Part shown: positions 17,683-26,767 of the stretch, one piece after another | Position numbering within the stretch: position 1 is the stretch's first letter | How the letters are laid out: the number at the start of each line of letters is the position of its first letter | NCBI RefSeq assembly: GCF_001458395.1 | Contig: NZ_CYSR01000040.1 | Location: 124,001-188,000, forward strand | Origin: Leisingera aquaemixtae | GTDB taxonomy: Bacteria > Pseudomonadota > Alphaproteobacteria > Rhodobacterales > Rhodobacteraceae | DNA length: 64,000 nt | Reading direction: 5' to 3' | Translations under genes and position numbers: made by a program | Notes under the pieces: generated by a model | The model's input: the letters and a program-made list of their open reading frames with translations, nothing else | What the model was told of the DNA's origin: nothing | The model's database searches: none

Positions 17683-17810
17683 CTGCTGTCTCCGTCTGTA
17701 AGGTCTTGCGTGCTACCGGGCAGGCTAGGCCAAGAGCGATAAGCAAGTCTTAATCCGCGTGCGTAAAACGAACGCAAATTGCGGCGGAGAGGTGCCGCGC
17801 TGCGGGGCGG

Positions 17811-18689
17811 TTACAGGGGCGGCAGAGGGCTGAGGAACTCCAGCAGTGCGGCGGCGGTTTCGCGGGCGCTGCTGTCGATGAAGAAATGCCCGCCGGGGAT
17901 GCCTCGCGCGGTCATGTCCTGCAGGTGCGGCGCCCAGGTTGCGGCGACGTCATAGGCCCTGGCCATGGCGCCGTCTGCCCCGTAAAGCACCAGCGCCGGG
18001 CAGTGCACCTTGCGGCCCAGGTCGCGGGCATCGTGGTGGAAATCGACGTCGATGGCGGCGCGGTAATCGTTGCACATGGCGTGGACGCAGGCCGGATCCG
18101 CCCAGGCGCGGCGGTAGGCCGCCAGCGCCGGCGCCGGGAAATCAGACAGGGAGGCGCCGCCCCAGCCCAGCAGGCAGCTTTCGAAATAGGCCTGCGGATC
18201 GGCGCCGATCATCCGCTCCGGCAGCGGCGCGGGCTGGGCCAGGAAAAACCAGTGGTAATAGGCGCGGGCCACCTTCTGCGTCAGCTGGTCCAGCAGCAGG
18301 TGGGTCGGGATAATGTCCATCACCGTGAGGCTGGCCACCGCCTCTGGCGCGTCGAGCGCCAGCCGGTGCGCAGTGCGCCCGCCGCGGTCGTGGCCCGCCA
18401 GGTGAAAGCGGGGGAAGCCCAGGGAGCGCATCAGCGCCAGCTGGTCGGCGGCCATGTTGCGGAAGCTCATGGCCTCCACACCTTCGGGTTTGGAGCTGAC
18501 GCCGTAGCCGCGCAGATCCGCCGTCACCACGGTGAAGCGGCGGGCGAGGGCGGGGGCGGCCTCCTCCCACATTTCCTTGGTCTGCGGGAAGCCGTGCAGC
18601 AAAAGCAGCGGCGGGCCGTCGCCGCGCAGAGTATAGGCGATCTGCTGGCCGTTCACCTGCAAGGTGCCGGATTGAGGCGATGCTGGCAT
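17811..18689 (-). CDS. Alpha/beta hydrolase, haloacetate (fluoroacetate) dehalogenase-like
   Basis: The 292-residue protein has the oxyanion-hole motif LLLLHGFPQT and the nucleophile elbow AGHDRGGRTAHRLALD, giving D101 as nucleophile and R102/R105 in the positions that bind the substrate carboxylate in fluoroacetate dehalogenase. D125 (VMDIIPTH), H146-W147 (YYHWFFLAQP), Y209 (MCNDYR) and H268 (GGHFFID) line up with the acid, halide pocket and base residues. Spacing is close to that of the Rhodopseudomonas enzyme RPA1163 as I recall it. The ATG at 18689 follows GGGAGAAG. Epoxide hydrolases share the fold, but the HW pair favours a dehalogenase. Confidence 0.85.
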   Translation of the reverse strand: MPASPQSGTLQVNGQQIAYTLRGDGPPLLLLHGFPQTKEMWEEAAPALARRFTVVTADLRGYGVSSKPEGVEAMSFRNMAADQLALMRSLGFPRFHLAGHDRGGRTAHRLALDAPEAVASLTVMDIIPTHLLLDQLTQKVARAYYHWFFLAQPAPLPERMIGADPQAYFESCLLGWGGASLSDFPAPALAAYRRAWADPACVHAMCNDYRAAIDVDFHHDARDLGRKVHCPALVLYGADGAMARAYDVAATWAPHLQDMTARGIPGGHFFIDSSARETAAALLEFLSPLPPL

Positions 18690-18867
18690 GGTCTTCTCCC
18701 TTCGCGGCGGCGGGTTTCCGGGATTGGACCCTGCCGGCGGCTCAGGATCAAGCCTGCCGCTGCGTTTTGGCACCGGGGAGGGGGCTCCCGCGCCTTGGCG
18801 CCGCATCAAAGATGCAGCCCCACAAGCCTTGGGCCCGGCGCCGTGCTGGCGCACGGCGCGCGCCGCG

Positions 18868-18930
18868 CCAGCGGCGCCATGCCCAACGGGAAGAGGGCCT
18901 TGCCAGAGGCCCGATGACGGGCGGGAGCGT
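18868..18930 (-). repeat. Dispersed hairpin-rich repeat, family 2, copy 2
   Basis: Read on the minus strand, CTCCCGCCCGT, a hairpin (GGGCCTC/GAGGGCC type), then TCCCGTTGGGC and TGGCGCCGC appear in the same order as at 13491-13572. It lies in the 311-base gap between the dehalogenase-like gene and the M20 peptidase. The rest of that gap is GC-rich with palindromes (for example GCGCCGTGC/GCACGGCGC near 18838) and no gene. Confidence 0.6.
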
Positions 18931-19000
18931 TCGCTTGCGCGGCTTCAGCCCGGGAACTGCGGCACGGGCGGAGCGCGGAGAAGCGTCCGCCCGCGGTTCA

Positions 19001-20392
19001 TCACTTCGCGGTCAGGGCGTCCAGGACACGGGCCCAGGAGCGGATGCCCTTGTGGAAGCTTTTCAGGTCGTATTTCTCGTTCGGGGAATGGATGGCGTCG
19101 TCATCATTGGCAAAGCCGATCAGCATCGCGTCCATGTCGAGGATCGACTTGAAGTAGCCGGCGATCGGGATCGAGCCGCCCATGCCGCAGAACACCGCCT
19201 CGCGCTGCCACTCGTCCGACAGCGCGCCGCGGGCGGCTTCGAATTCGGGCCGGGAGATGTTCATCACCGAGGCGGGCGAGCCTTCCAGGTCGTTGTCCCA
19301 GCGCACCGCGGCATCCACCGGCAGGCGGTCCTCGACGTGTTTGCGGATCTTGCTGCGCAGCGCGTCCGGATCCATGTCGCCGACCAGGCGGCAGGTGATT
19401 TTGCAGTGCGCTTCCGACGGAATCACGGTCTTTGAGCCGGCGCCGTTGTAGCCGCCCCAGAGGCCGTTCACCTCCAGCGTCGGGCGGGCCCATTGCTGTT
19501 CCAGGGTGGAATAGGCGGTTTCGCCGTGCGGGCGGGTGTAGCCGACGGAATTCAGGTACTCGGCCTCGTCAAAGCCGCAGGTCTGCCACTGGCGCAGCTG
19601 GTCTTCCGGCACCTCATGCACGCCTTCATAGAAGCCTTCCACCGCGACGCGCCCGGTGTCGTTGTCATAGAAGGAGGCAACCACTTCGGACAGCACCCGC
19701 AGCGGGTTCAGGCCGGGACCGCCGTAATGGCCGGAGTGCAGGTCGATGCGCGGGCCAATAATGGTGAATTCATCCTTCAGCATGCCGCGCAGCTGCGAGG
19801 AGATCGACGGCACTCCGCGCGACACCATCGACGTGTCGCAGATCAGCGCGATGTCGGCTTTAAGCTCCTCGGCGTTGGCCTCCATGAAGGGGATCAGCGA
19901 GGGGGAGCCGCTCTCCTCTTCGCCTTCGAAGAAAAAGGTGATGCGGCAGGGCAGGGAGCCGTTCACGTCCTTCCAGGCGCGGCAGGCCTCGACAAAGGTC
20001 ATCAGCTGGCCCTTGTCGTCCGACGCGCCGCGGCCGCGGATCACGGTGCCGTTCGGAGTGTCCTCCAGCTGCGGCTCAAACGGCGGTGTCTTCCACAGGT
20101 CCAGCGGGTCGACCGGCTGCACATCGTAATGGCCGTAAAACAGCACATGCGGGACATCGGTATTCTCCTCGCCCACGTGGCCCACCACCATCGGATGGCC
20201 CGGGGTTGCGCGTTTCTCCGCCTTGATCCCGATGGATTTCAAATCCTCAACCAGCCAGCCGGCGGCCTGGTCGCACTCTGCCTTATAGGCCGGATTGGTG
20301 GAAATCGACTGGATGCGCAACAGCTCCATCAGCCGCCCGGTGGCGGCGTCCAGCTCTGCGTCGATCCGGTCCAGAACGTCATTCAGTGCCAT
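19001..20392 (-). CDS. M20 family metallopeptidase (dipeptidase/carboxypeptidase type)
   Basis: The 463-residue cytosolic metalloenzyme has the M20 zinc motifs: FYGHYDVQPVDP (first His and general-base Asp), RGASDDKGQLMTFVEA (bridging Asp), FFFEGEEESGSPSL (catalytic Glu and zinc Glu), LICDTSMVS, and the dimerisation/His region IDLHSGHYGG. It matches the M20 group acting on dipeptides (CNDP-like, DUF-free form). The ATG at 20392 has GGAG upstream. It stands alone, with the 366-base hemA upstream region beyond it. The exact peptide or amide substrate is unknown. Confidence 0.92.
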   Translation of the reverse strand: MALNDVLDRIDAELDAATGRLMELLRIQSISTNPAYKAECDQAAGWLVEDLKSIGIKAEKRATPGHPMVVGHVGEENTDVPHVLFYGHYDVQPVDPLDLWKTPPFEPQLEDTPNGTVIRGRGASDDKGQLMTFVEACRAWKDVNGSLPCRITFFFEGEEESGSPSLIPFMEANAEELKADIALICDTSMVSRGVPSISSQLRGMLKDEFTIIGPRIDLHSGHYGGPGLNPLRVLSEVVASFYDNDTGRVAVEGFYEGVHEVPEDQLRQWQTCGFDEAEYLNSVGYTRPHGETAYSTLEQQWARPTLEVNGLWGGYNGAGSKTVIPSEAHCKITCRLVGDMDPDALRSKIRKHVEDRLPVDAAVRWDNDLEGSPASVMNISRPEFEAARGALSDEWQREAVFCGMGGSIPIAGYFKSILDMDAMLIGFANDDDAIHSPNEKYDLKSFHKGIRSWARVLDALTAK

Positions 20393-20603
20393 CTCATGCT
20401 CTCCTGTTTGCCGGGGGAAGGCCCGGAATTTGGACCAATTTGCCGCGGACCCTAGCAGTGCCCTCGGCAAGGGGCCAGAGGGGGCAGCGCAGGATTTCTG
20501 CTGTCTCGTCCGGGCTGCCGCTGCTGGAATGCGCACGGAACACGACGTAAACGGACGCAGGTTGGCCGCAGCTGTCCTTGCCCGTCCTTTGATTAAGTTC
20601 TAT

Positions 20604-20617
20604 TTGACCTGCATCAA
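20604..20617 (+). promoter_or_regulatory. FnrL/FNR-type box upstream of hemA
   Basis: TTGACCTGCATCAA matches the FNR consensus TTGAT-N4-ATCAA at nine of ten bases. It lies 142 bases before the hemA start within the 366-base gap between the M20 peptidase and hemA. FnrL control of hemA under low oxygen is known in Rhodobacter. The rest of the gap shows no gene. Confidence 0.65.
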
Positions 20618-20758
20618 TGTTGCGCACCCTTGCCTGCGGGTATGCAGTTGATCGAAGGGGAGGCCTGCGGTAACCATTCCTGAACGTGAATGTGGTTTAA
20701 TTGCCGGACGGCCAAGCCCTTTACACAGCCCGCGTGCTTCGAAGGAGCACAATTAGCT

Positions 20759-21994
20759 ATGGAGATGCCGGTGGACTATACCGCGAAACTGGATGCTGCA
20801 ATTGGCAGCCTGCACCAAGAGGGACGCTACCGGACCTTCATCGACATCGAGCGCAAGAAGGGCCATTTCCCGCATGCGGTGTGGAACCGGCCTGATGGCA
20901 GCAAGCAGGACATCACTGTCTGGTGCGGTAACGACTACCTCGGCATGGGCCAGAATCCGGTGGTGCTGGACGCGATGCATGACGCCATCAACGCAACCGG
21001 CGCAGGCTCCGGCGGCACCCGCAACATTTCCGGCACCACGGTCTATCACAAGCAGCTGGAGGCCGAACTGGCCGATCTGCACGGCAAGGAAGCGGCGCTG
21101 CTGTTCACCTCTGCCTATATCGCCAACGACGCGACGCTGAGCACGCTGCCCAAGCTGTTTCCGGGGCTGATCATCTATTCCGACGCGCTGAACCATGCCT
21201 CGATGATCGAAGGCGTGCGCCGCAATGGCGGTGCCAAGCGCATCTTCCGCCACAATGACGTGGCGCATCTGCGTGAGCTGCTGGAGGCCGATGACCCCAG
21301 CGCGCCCAAGCTGATTGCCTTTGAATCGGTTTATTCGATGGACGGCGACTTTGGCCCGATTGCGGAAATCTGCGACCTGGCCGAGGAATTCGGCGCGCTC
21401 ACCTATATCGACGAGGTGCATGCGGTCGGCATGTACGGCCCTCGCGGCGGCGGCGTGACCGAGCGTGACCAGCTGGCGCACCGGATCGACATCATCAACG
21501 GCACCCTCGCCAAGGCATACGGCGTGATGGGCGGCTATATCGCGGCTTCGGCCAAGATGTGCGACGCCATCCGCTCCTATGCGCCGGGCTTCATCTTCAC
21601 CACTTCGCTGGCGCCTGCGGTGGCGGCAGGGGCGGCGGCCTCGGTTGCCTACCTGAAGGGGGCGCAGGACCTGCGCGACAAGCATCAGGACCAGGCCAAG
21701 GTGCTGAAACTGCGGCTTAAGGGGCTGGGTCTGCCGATCATCGACCATGGCAGCCACATCGTGCCGGTGATTGTCGGCAACCCGGTCCATACCAAGGTAC
21801 TCTCCGACCACTTGCTGGAAGACTACGGCATCTACGTGCAGCCGATCAATTTCCCCACCGTGCCGCGCGGCACCGAGCGCCTGCGCTTTACGCCGTCGCC
21901 CGTGCACGGCCCCAAGGAGATTGACGCGCTGGTCAAGGCGATGGACTCATTATGGTCGCATTGTGCGCTGAATCGTGCCGAACTTGCCGGGTAA
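20759..21994 (+). CDS. hemA: 5-aminolevulinate synthase
   Basis: The 411-residue PLP enzyme condenses glycine and succinyl-CoA to 5-aminolevulinate, the first step of the C4 tetrapyrrole pathway of alphaproteobacteria. It matches Rhodobacter HemA closely: [68 protein letters not shown], and the PLP lysine in [15 protein letters not shown]. The ATG at 20759 is chosen with AAGGAG 14 bases upstream; ATG 20765 or GTG 20771 would give the canonical VDY start and may be the real one. An FnrL box upstream suggests oxygen control. Confidence 0.97.
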   Translation: MEMPVDYTAKLDAAIGSLHQEGRYRTFIDIERKKGHFPHAVWNRPDGSKQDITVWCGNDYLGMGQNPVVLDAMHDAINATGAGSGGTRNISGTTVYHKQLEAELADLHGKEAALLFTSAYIANDATLSTLPKLFPGLIIYSDALNHASMIEGVRRNGGAKRIFRHNDVAHLRELLEADDPSAPKLIAFESVYSMDGDFGPIAEICDLAEEFGALTYIDEVHAVGMYGPRGGGVTERDQLAHRIDIINGTLAKAYGVMGGYIAASAKMCDAIRSYAPGFIFTTSLAPAVAAGAAASVAYLKGAQDLRDKHQDQAKVLKLRLKGLGLPIIDHGSHIVPVIVGNPVHTKVLSDHLLEDYGIYVQPINFPTVPRGTERLRFTPSPVHGPKEIDALVKAMDSLWSHCALNRAELAG

Positions 21995-22031
21995 CATACT
22001 GATCAGTGTAAATTAACGCTGAGTGTGTTAC
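21991..22031 (+). terminator. Imperfect hairpin after hemA
   Basis: GTAACATACTGATCAGTG and CGCTGAGTGTGTTAC are imperfect complements around an A/T-rich loop; the left arm overlaps the hemA stop codon. No U tract follows, so termination is uncertain. Confidence 0.4.
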
Positions 22032-22122
22032 GCTGCTGTCAACCAATGAGTGGATCTGAGTCGCGACTGTGATTCCTTCACCACTCTGAAACGAGGCGGC
22101 AGGCATTTATGGGACGGCAGGC

Positions 22123-23328
22123 ATGATCGGGCGCTTCACCCAGCGCAAGCAGGAAGAGCATGGCGAAACAGCAGAGCCCAAGGGTTTTGATGATTTCGAA
22201 CTGAAGCTTGGCGACGTGATGCGCGGCGAGCGGGCGACAATGGGAAAATCCCTGCTCGACGTCCAGCGCGAATTGCGGATCAAGGCCTCCTACATCGCCG
22301 CCATCGAAAACTCCGACCCTTCCGCGTTTGACACGCCCGGCTTCATCGCAGGCTACGTGCGCTCCTACGCGCGTTACCTCAATATGGATGCCGAGCAGGC
22401 GTTCCAGGATTTCTGCCAGGAAAGCGGGTTTTCCGTCGCCCACGGCATGTCTGCCGAGGCGTCCAGCCGCAGCAAGACCGGCGCGGCGCCGGCCGCCAAG
22501 TCCACCGGGCTGGGCGGCGATGCGTTTGCCTCGCCCAATACACCGTTCATTCCCGCGCCCAGCAGTTTCCTCAGCCAGATCGAACCGCGCGCGGTCGGGT
22601 CGCTGATGGTACTGACGGCGCTGATCGGCGGCATCACCTATGGCGGCTGGGCCGTCCTGAAGGAGGTGCAGCAGGTGCAATTTGCGCCGGTGGATCAGAC
22701 CCCGGCGGTGCTGGCGGATCTCGACCCGCTCAGCAGCGCGGTGCTGGAAACCGCCGAAGGCAGCCAGGACCCGGCGGCCGAGGCGCTTGACCGGCTTTAC
22801 CGCCCGCAGGCGCTGGATGTGCCGGTGCTGATCGCCCGCGATGCGCCGATTTCGACCCTGGACCCCTCCACCATCGGCAACTTCGCCGCGCCGGAGCTGC
22901 CCAGCGTCGCCCTGGCCGACGCCAGCATGAGCTACGGGGAAGACGCGCTGTCACAGCCGGTGCCGCAGGTGGTGGCCGAGGTTGAACCGGGCGTGGAAAT
23001 GGTGGCGGTGCGACCGTCCTGGGTGCAGGTCACCGCAGCCGACGGCAGCGTGATTCTGGAAACCATCATGGATGCGGGCCAGCGGTTCGAAGTGCCGATG
23101 ACCGAGGATGCACCGCGTCTGCGCACCGGGGAAAGCAGCGCCATCTATTTTGCGGTGAACGGCGAGCATTTCGGCCCGGTTGGAAAGCGCGGCCAGGTGT
23201 CCAAGAACATCGATCTGTCGATGGAGGCGATCACCGGCCGGTTCGAGCTGGCCGACCTGCAGGATGGCCGCAACGAGGCGCTGGCCACCCTGGTGGCACA
23301 GCTGCAGCCTGCGCCGCCCGCCGAATAA
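22123..23328 (+). CDS. RodZ-like helix-turn-helix membrane protein (DUF4115)
   Basis: The 401-residue protein has a cytoplasmic HTH_25 domain (about 28-100; GKSLLDVQRELRIKASYIAA and TPGFIAGYVRSYARYL), a disordered linker, one membrane helix (about 158-180) and a periplasmic part ending in a DUF4115-like beta domain (PSWVQVTAADGSVILE). This is the architecture of RodZ, which links MreB to the elongation machinery and helps set rod shape. The periplasmic region is longer and more acidic than in E. coli RodZ. It precedes ispG, a gene order seen in many proteobacteria. Confidence 0.88.
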   Translation: MIGRFTQRKQEEHGETAEPKGFDDFELKLGDVMRGERATMGKSLLDVQRELRIKASYIAAIENSDPSAFDTPGFIAGYVRSYARYLNMDAEQAFQDFCQESGFSVAHGMSAEASSRSKTGAAPAAKSTGLGGDAFASPNTPFIPAPSSFLSQIEPRAVGSLMVLTALIGGITYGGWAVLKEVQQVQFAPVDQTPAVLADLDPLSSAVLETAEGSQDPAAEALDRLYRPQALDVPVLIARDAPISTLDPSTIGNFAAPELPSVALADASMSYGEDALSQPVPQVVAEVEPGVEMVAVRPSWVQVTAADGSVILETIMDAGQRFEVPMTEDAPRLRTGESSAIYFAVNGEHFGPVGKRGQVSKNIDLSMEAITGRFELADLQDGRNEALATLVAQLQPAPPAE

Positions 23329-23428
23329 TCCCCCTCCGTTTCCTCTTTGAACCGGGCGCCAGCCATTGCAGGGCGGCGCTGCTGCGCGTATCTAGGCGCT
23401 AACAGGATCCAGCCGGGACACGAACCTC

Positions 23429-24550
23429 ATGTCGATGAACCACATCCGCCCCTGGCGCCATATCGAGCGCCGCAAAAGCCGCCAGATCCATGTCGGCAAC
23501 GTGCCCGTCGGCGGCGATGCCCCGATTGCGGTACAGACGATGACCAACACGCTGACCACCGATGTGGCGGCGACCGTGGCGCAGGTGCAGGCCGCGGCAG
23601 AGGCGGGCGCCGGTCTGGTGCGGGTCTCGGTGCCGGATGAGGCGTCCTCCAGGGCGCTGAAGGAGATCGTGCGCGAAAGCCCGGTGCCGATCGTCGCCGA
23701 CATCCACTTCCACTACAAGCGCGGCATCGAGGCCGCCGAGGCCGGCGCCGCCTGCCTGCGCATCAACCCGGGCAACATCGGCGACGAGAAACGCGTGGCC
23801 GAGGTGATCAAGGCCGCCCGCGACCACAATTGCGCGATCCGGATCGGGGTGAATGCGGGCAGCCTGGAAAAGCACCTTCTGGAAAAATACGGCGAACCCT
23901 GCCCGGAGGCGATGGTGGAGTCAGGCCTTGACCACATCCGGATCCTGCAGGACCACGACTTCCACAACTTCAAGATCTCGGTGAAGGCTTCCGACGTGTT
24001 CATGTCCGCCGCCGCCTATCAGCAGCTGGCGGACGCCACCGACGCGCCGATCCACCTCGGCATTACCGAGGCGGGCGGCTTTGTCTCCGGCACCATCAAA
24101 TCGGCAATCGGCCTGGGCCAGCTGTTGTGGATGGGCATCGGCGACACCCTGCGCGTCAGCCTCTCGGCCGATCCGGTGGAGGAGGTGAAGGTGGGCTTTG
24201 AGATCCTCAAGTCCCTTGGCCTGCGCCACCGCGGCGTCAACATCATCTCCTGCCCCAGCTGTGCGCGGCAGGGGTTCGACGTGATCAAGACGGTGGAAGC
24301 GCTGGAAGAACGGCTGGCGCATATCCACACCCCGATGAGCCTCAGCATCATCGGCTGCGTGGTAAACGGCCCGGGCGAGGCGCTGATGACGGATGTCGGC
24401 TTCACCGGCGGCGGCGCGGGTTCCGGCATGGTCTATCTGGCGGGCAAGGCCAGCCACAAGATGTCCAACGCGCAGATGGTCGACCACATCGTCGAAGAGG
24501 TCGAGAAAAAAGCCGCCCAGATCGAGGCGGCCCAGGAGGCGGCGGAGTAA
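23429..24550 (+). CDS. ispG: 4-hydroxy-3-methylbut-2-enyl-diphosphate synthase (flavodoxin)
   Basis: The 373-residue 4Fe-4S enzyme (GcpE) performs the penultimate step of the MEP isoprenoid pathway. The N-terminal TIM barrel starts [19 protein letters not shown], continues with [18 protein letters not shown] and [17 protein letters not shown], and the C-terminal cluster domain has the three cysteine ligands in [12 protein letters not shown] and [12 protein letters not shown]. The start is ATG 23429 or 23435. It is collinear with the RodZ-like gene and ends at a convergent spacer repeat. Confidence 0.97.
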   Translation: MSMNHIRPWRHIERRKSRQIHVGNVPVGGDAPIAVQTMTNTLTTDVAATVAQVQAAAEAGAGLVRVSVPDEASSRALKEIVRESPVPIVADIHFHYKRGIEAAEAGAACLRINPGNIGDEKRVAEVIKAARDHNCAIRIGVNAGSLEKHLLEKYGEPCPEAMVESGLDHIRILQDHDFHNFKISVKASDVFMSAAAYQQLADATDAPIHLGITEAGGFVSGTIKSAIGLGQLLWMGIGDTLRVSLSADPVEEVKVGFEILKSLGLRHRGVNIISCPSCARQGFDVIKTVEALEERLAHIHTPMSLSIIGCVVNGPGEALMTDVGFTGGGAGSGMVYLAGKASHKMSNAQMVDHIVEEVEKKAAQIEAAQEAAE

Positions 24551-24562
24551 AGCTCCAGCTGC

Positions 24563-24606
24563 TTCATCTTTCCAAAAGCACTCCGGGGTCCGGGGCAGAG
24601 CCCCGG
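24563..24606. repeat. Convergent-gene spacer repeat, copy B
   Basis: TTCATCTTTCC and AAGCACTCCGGGG are followed by a GC hairpin (CCGGGGC/GCCCCGG, 24590-24606). It fills the 78-bp spacer between the convergent ispG and DsbA-like genes and is related to copies at 1971, 53843 and 62651. Confidence 0.7.
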
Positions 24607-24628
24607 TTCCGCCGGTCCGGCAGGAACC

Positions 24629-25393
24629 TCAGCTCTGCTTCTCGCGGATCTCCGCCACCATGATCTCCATCTGGTCAGCAGGCAGGTAGCCGCGCAGCAG
24701 TTCGGTGCCCAGCACGAATGTCGGGGTGCCTGAGATCGCCATCTTCTGCGCCAGCTCGCGGGTTTGGCGCAGTTCGGCGGTCACTTCCTCGCTGTCCATT
24801 CTGGCAAAGATCGGGTCTGCATCCAGCGACAGCCCTTCGGCCAGGCGGCGCAGGGCCACTTCATTCGGCTCGCCGCCAAACGCGATCAGCGCGTCATGCA
24901 CCTGCTTGTAGGCGTCGTCCCCGGCCACCTGCTTGGTTGCGACCGCAAAGCGCGAGGACAGCACCGAGGCTTCGCCGAGGATCGGGAATTCCTTGATCAC
25001 CAGGCGGATATTGCCGTCGCTTTCCAAAAGCTTCTCCACTTCCGGCGCGGCGCGGCGGCAGTAGCCGCAGCGGTAGTCCATGAACTCGACCAGGGTGATA
25101 TCGCCATCTGGGTTGCCGCCCACCCAGGAATAGCCGTCGTTCTGCAGCTCTTCCAGGTTATCGGCAACCAGGACGTCATCGCGGGCGGCCTCCGCCTGCT
25201 GCTGGCGCTCCTCCAGGAGGTCGACCGCCTCCAGGATCAGCTCGGGGTTCGCCAGGATGTATTCGCGCACTTGCTCGCCAAAGGCCTCGCGCTCGGCATC
25301 CGACATGGCGTTGATGTCAAAGGCCTGCGCCGGGGCGCCCAGCAGGGCAAGGGCAGCGGCTGCCGCGGTGGCGGTGCGGGTGAAAGGGGTCAT
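24629..25393 (-). CDS. DsbA family thiol-disulfide protein (Com1-like)
   Basis: The 254-residue periplasmic protein has a signal peptide (cleavage near GAPAQAF), an N-terminal helical extension rich in Glu/Gln (about 30-85), then a thioredoxin-fold domain with the redox motif CGYC (C109-C112) in FMDYRCGYCRRAAPEVEKL and a cis-Pro loop SGTPTFVLG. It resembles the Com1/ScsC-like DsbA group that introduces or isomerises disulfides. Its ATG overlaps the TGA of the M48-TPR gene by four bases (ATGA), so both belong to one operon. This suggests shared envelope quality control. Confidence 0.92.
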   Translation of the reverse strand: MTPFTRTATAAAAALALLGAPAQAFDINAMSDAEREAFGEQVREYILANPELILEAVDLLEERQQQAEAARDDVLVADNLEELQNDGYSWVGGNPDGDITLVEFMDYRCGYCRRAAPEVEKLLESDGNIRLVIKEFPILGEASVLSSRFAVATKQVAGDDAYKQVHDALIAFGGEPNEVALRRLAEGLSLDADPIFARMDSEEVTAELRQTRELAQKMAISGTPTFVLGTELLRGYLPADQMEIMVAEIREKQS

Positions 25394-26745
25394 TTTCTTC
25401 TCTTTCTCTTCTGAGCTTGTTCATAGGCCGACAGCACATCCTGCGCCCGCCGGGCGGCGGGGGATCCTGCTGGCAGCTGGGCCACGGCCCGTTTGGCGTG
25501 AATGCCGGCGTCATCCAGACGCCCTTGCAAGGCATAGCGTTCGGCGGTGACCAGGGCGGCCATCCCGGTCTGTCCGGTCTGGGCATAGGCCAGCGACATG
25601 TCGCGCAGCAGCACCGGGTTGCGGAAGTCGATGGCGCGGGCGCGCTCCATGGATTTGAGCGCGGCCTTGGGCTGGCCCGCGGCCAGCTGCGCGCGCCCGT
25701 ATCCGGTCAGGATCAGCGCGTCGCTGGGGGCCAGGCTGACGGCCTTGCCATAGGCGGCGAGCGCAGCGTTCCACTGGCGGTTTTCGATCAGGATCTGGCC
25801 CTTCAGCTCATGGTAGAAGGGATCGGAGGGGCGCACGGCCAGGGCGCTGTTCACCGCTGACAGCGCTTTCTTCAGGCTGTTCTGCCGGTGATAGGCCGCG
25901 GCCTCGCGCATCAGGCGGACATCCTTGTACTGCTCCTCGCGCACCCGGCGCAGGGTCCATTTCGGAGCCCGGGTGAAGGCCGACAGCTTGCCGCGGACGC
26001 GGGCAAACCAGTATCGCGCCTCCGGACTGGCCTGGCCGCTGTCGCCATGCGCTGCCAGATACGCCTGGGCAGCGCGGATGCGGTCGCGGCTGAGCGGGTG
26101 GGAGCGGGTATAAGGGTCCTGGCTGCCGGCGCTCAGCACCTCTTGGCCGGCAAAGGTGCGGTGCAGGTCGACCAGGCCCTGCGGGCTGATGCCTGCGCGG
26201 TTGAGGTAATCGGCGGCGGAGCGGTCGGCAGAGCTTTCTTCGGCCCGCGTATGAGCCAGAAAACTGCGCAGCGCGGAATTCTGGCTGCCGATGGCGATGC
26301 CGGCGGCGGCTTCCCCGCTGCCGGCCGCGGCGGCCAGCACCGACAGCGCCAGGCCCAGCCCCGCAGCGCTGTTGGCAGAGCGCAGGTTCTGCATCCGCCG
26401 CGCCAGGTGGCCATTGGTGATATGGGCGGCCTCATGGGCGATCACCGCCTGCAGCATTTCCGGGCTGGTGACCTTCAGGATCAGCCCGTAATGCACGAAA
26501 ATCGTTCGTGAATCCAAAACGAACGCGTTGAAGGAGGAATCGTTGACCAGCAGGATCCGCATCCGCGCGGCGTTCAGCCCGGCAGCGCGCAGAACAGGGG
26601 CGGCCAGCCGGTTCAGACCGTGTTCGATATCCGGGTCCCGCAGCAGCGAAATCGACGCCGCCTGCGCGGCCGCTGCAAATTGCAGCAGCGCGCAAACCAC
26701 AAGAGCCGGGATTGACGCCAGCCGGAAGAAACGGTCAAAACTCAT
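25390..26745 (-). CDS. Periplasmic M48 metalloprotease with TPR repeats (BepA-like)
   Basis: The 451-residue protein has a signal peptide (VVCALLQFAAAAQA) and an M48 zinc-protease domain with HEAAH (H104, E105, H108) and the third ligand in EESSADRSAADYL. The C-terminal half is TPR-like (for example LKGQILIENRQWNAALAAYGKA and DALILTGYGRAQLAAGQP). BepA-type proteins repair or degrade misfolded outer-membrane proteins, including LptD, whose disulfides need DsbA, so the coupled dsbA-like gene makes sense. The start ATG at 26745 is only 22 bp from the start of the divergent aminotransferase. Confidence 0.92.
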   Translation of the reverse strand: MSFDRFFRLASIPALVVCALLQFAAAAQAASISLLRDPDIEHGLNRLAAPVLRAAGLNAARMRILLVNDSSFNAFVLDSRTIFVHYGLILKVTSPEMLQAVIAHEAAHITNGHLARRMQNLRSANSAAGLGLALSVLAAAAGSGEAAAGIAIGSQNSALRSFLAHTRAEESSADRSAADYLNRAGISPQGLVDLHRTFAGQEVLSAGSQDPYTRSHPLSRDRIRAAQAYLAAHGDSGQASPEARYWFARVRGKLSAFTRAPKWTLRRVREEQYKDVRLMREAAAYHRQNSLKKALSAVNSALAVRPSDPFYHELKGQILIENRQWNAALAAYGKAVSLAPSDALILTGYGRAQLAAGQPKAALKSMERARAIDFRNPVLLRDMSLAYAQTGQTGMAALVTAERYALQGRLDDAGIHAKRAVAQLPAGSPAARRAQDVLSAYEQAQKRKRRK

Positions 26746-26767
26746 GCGCGCACCATGGGAGATCAGA

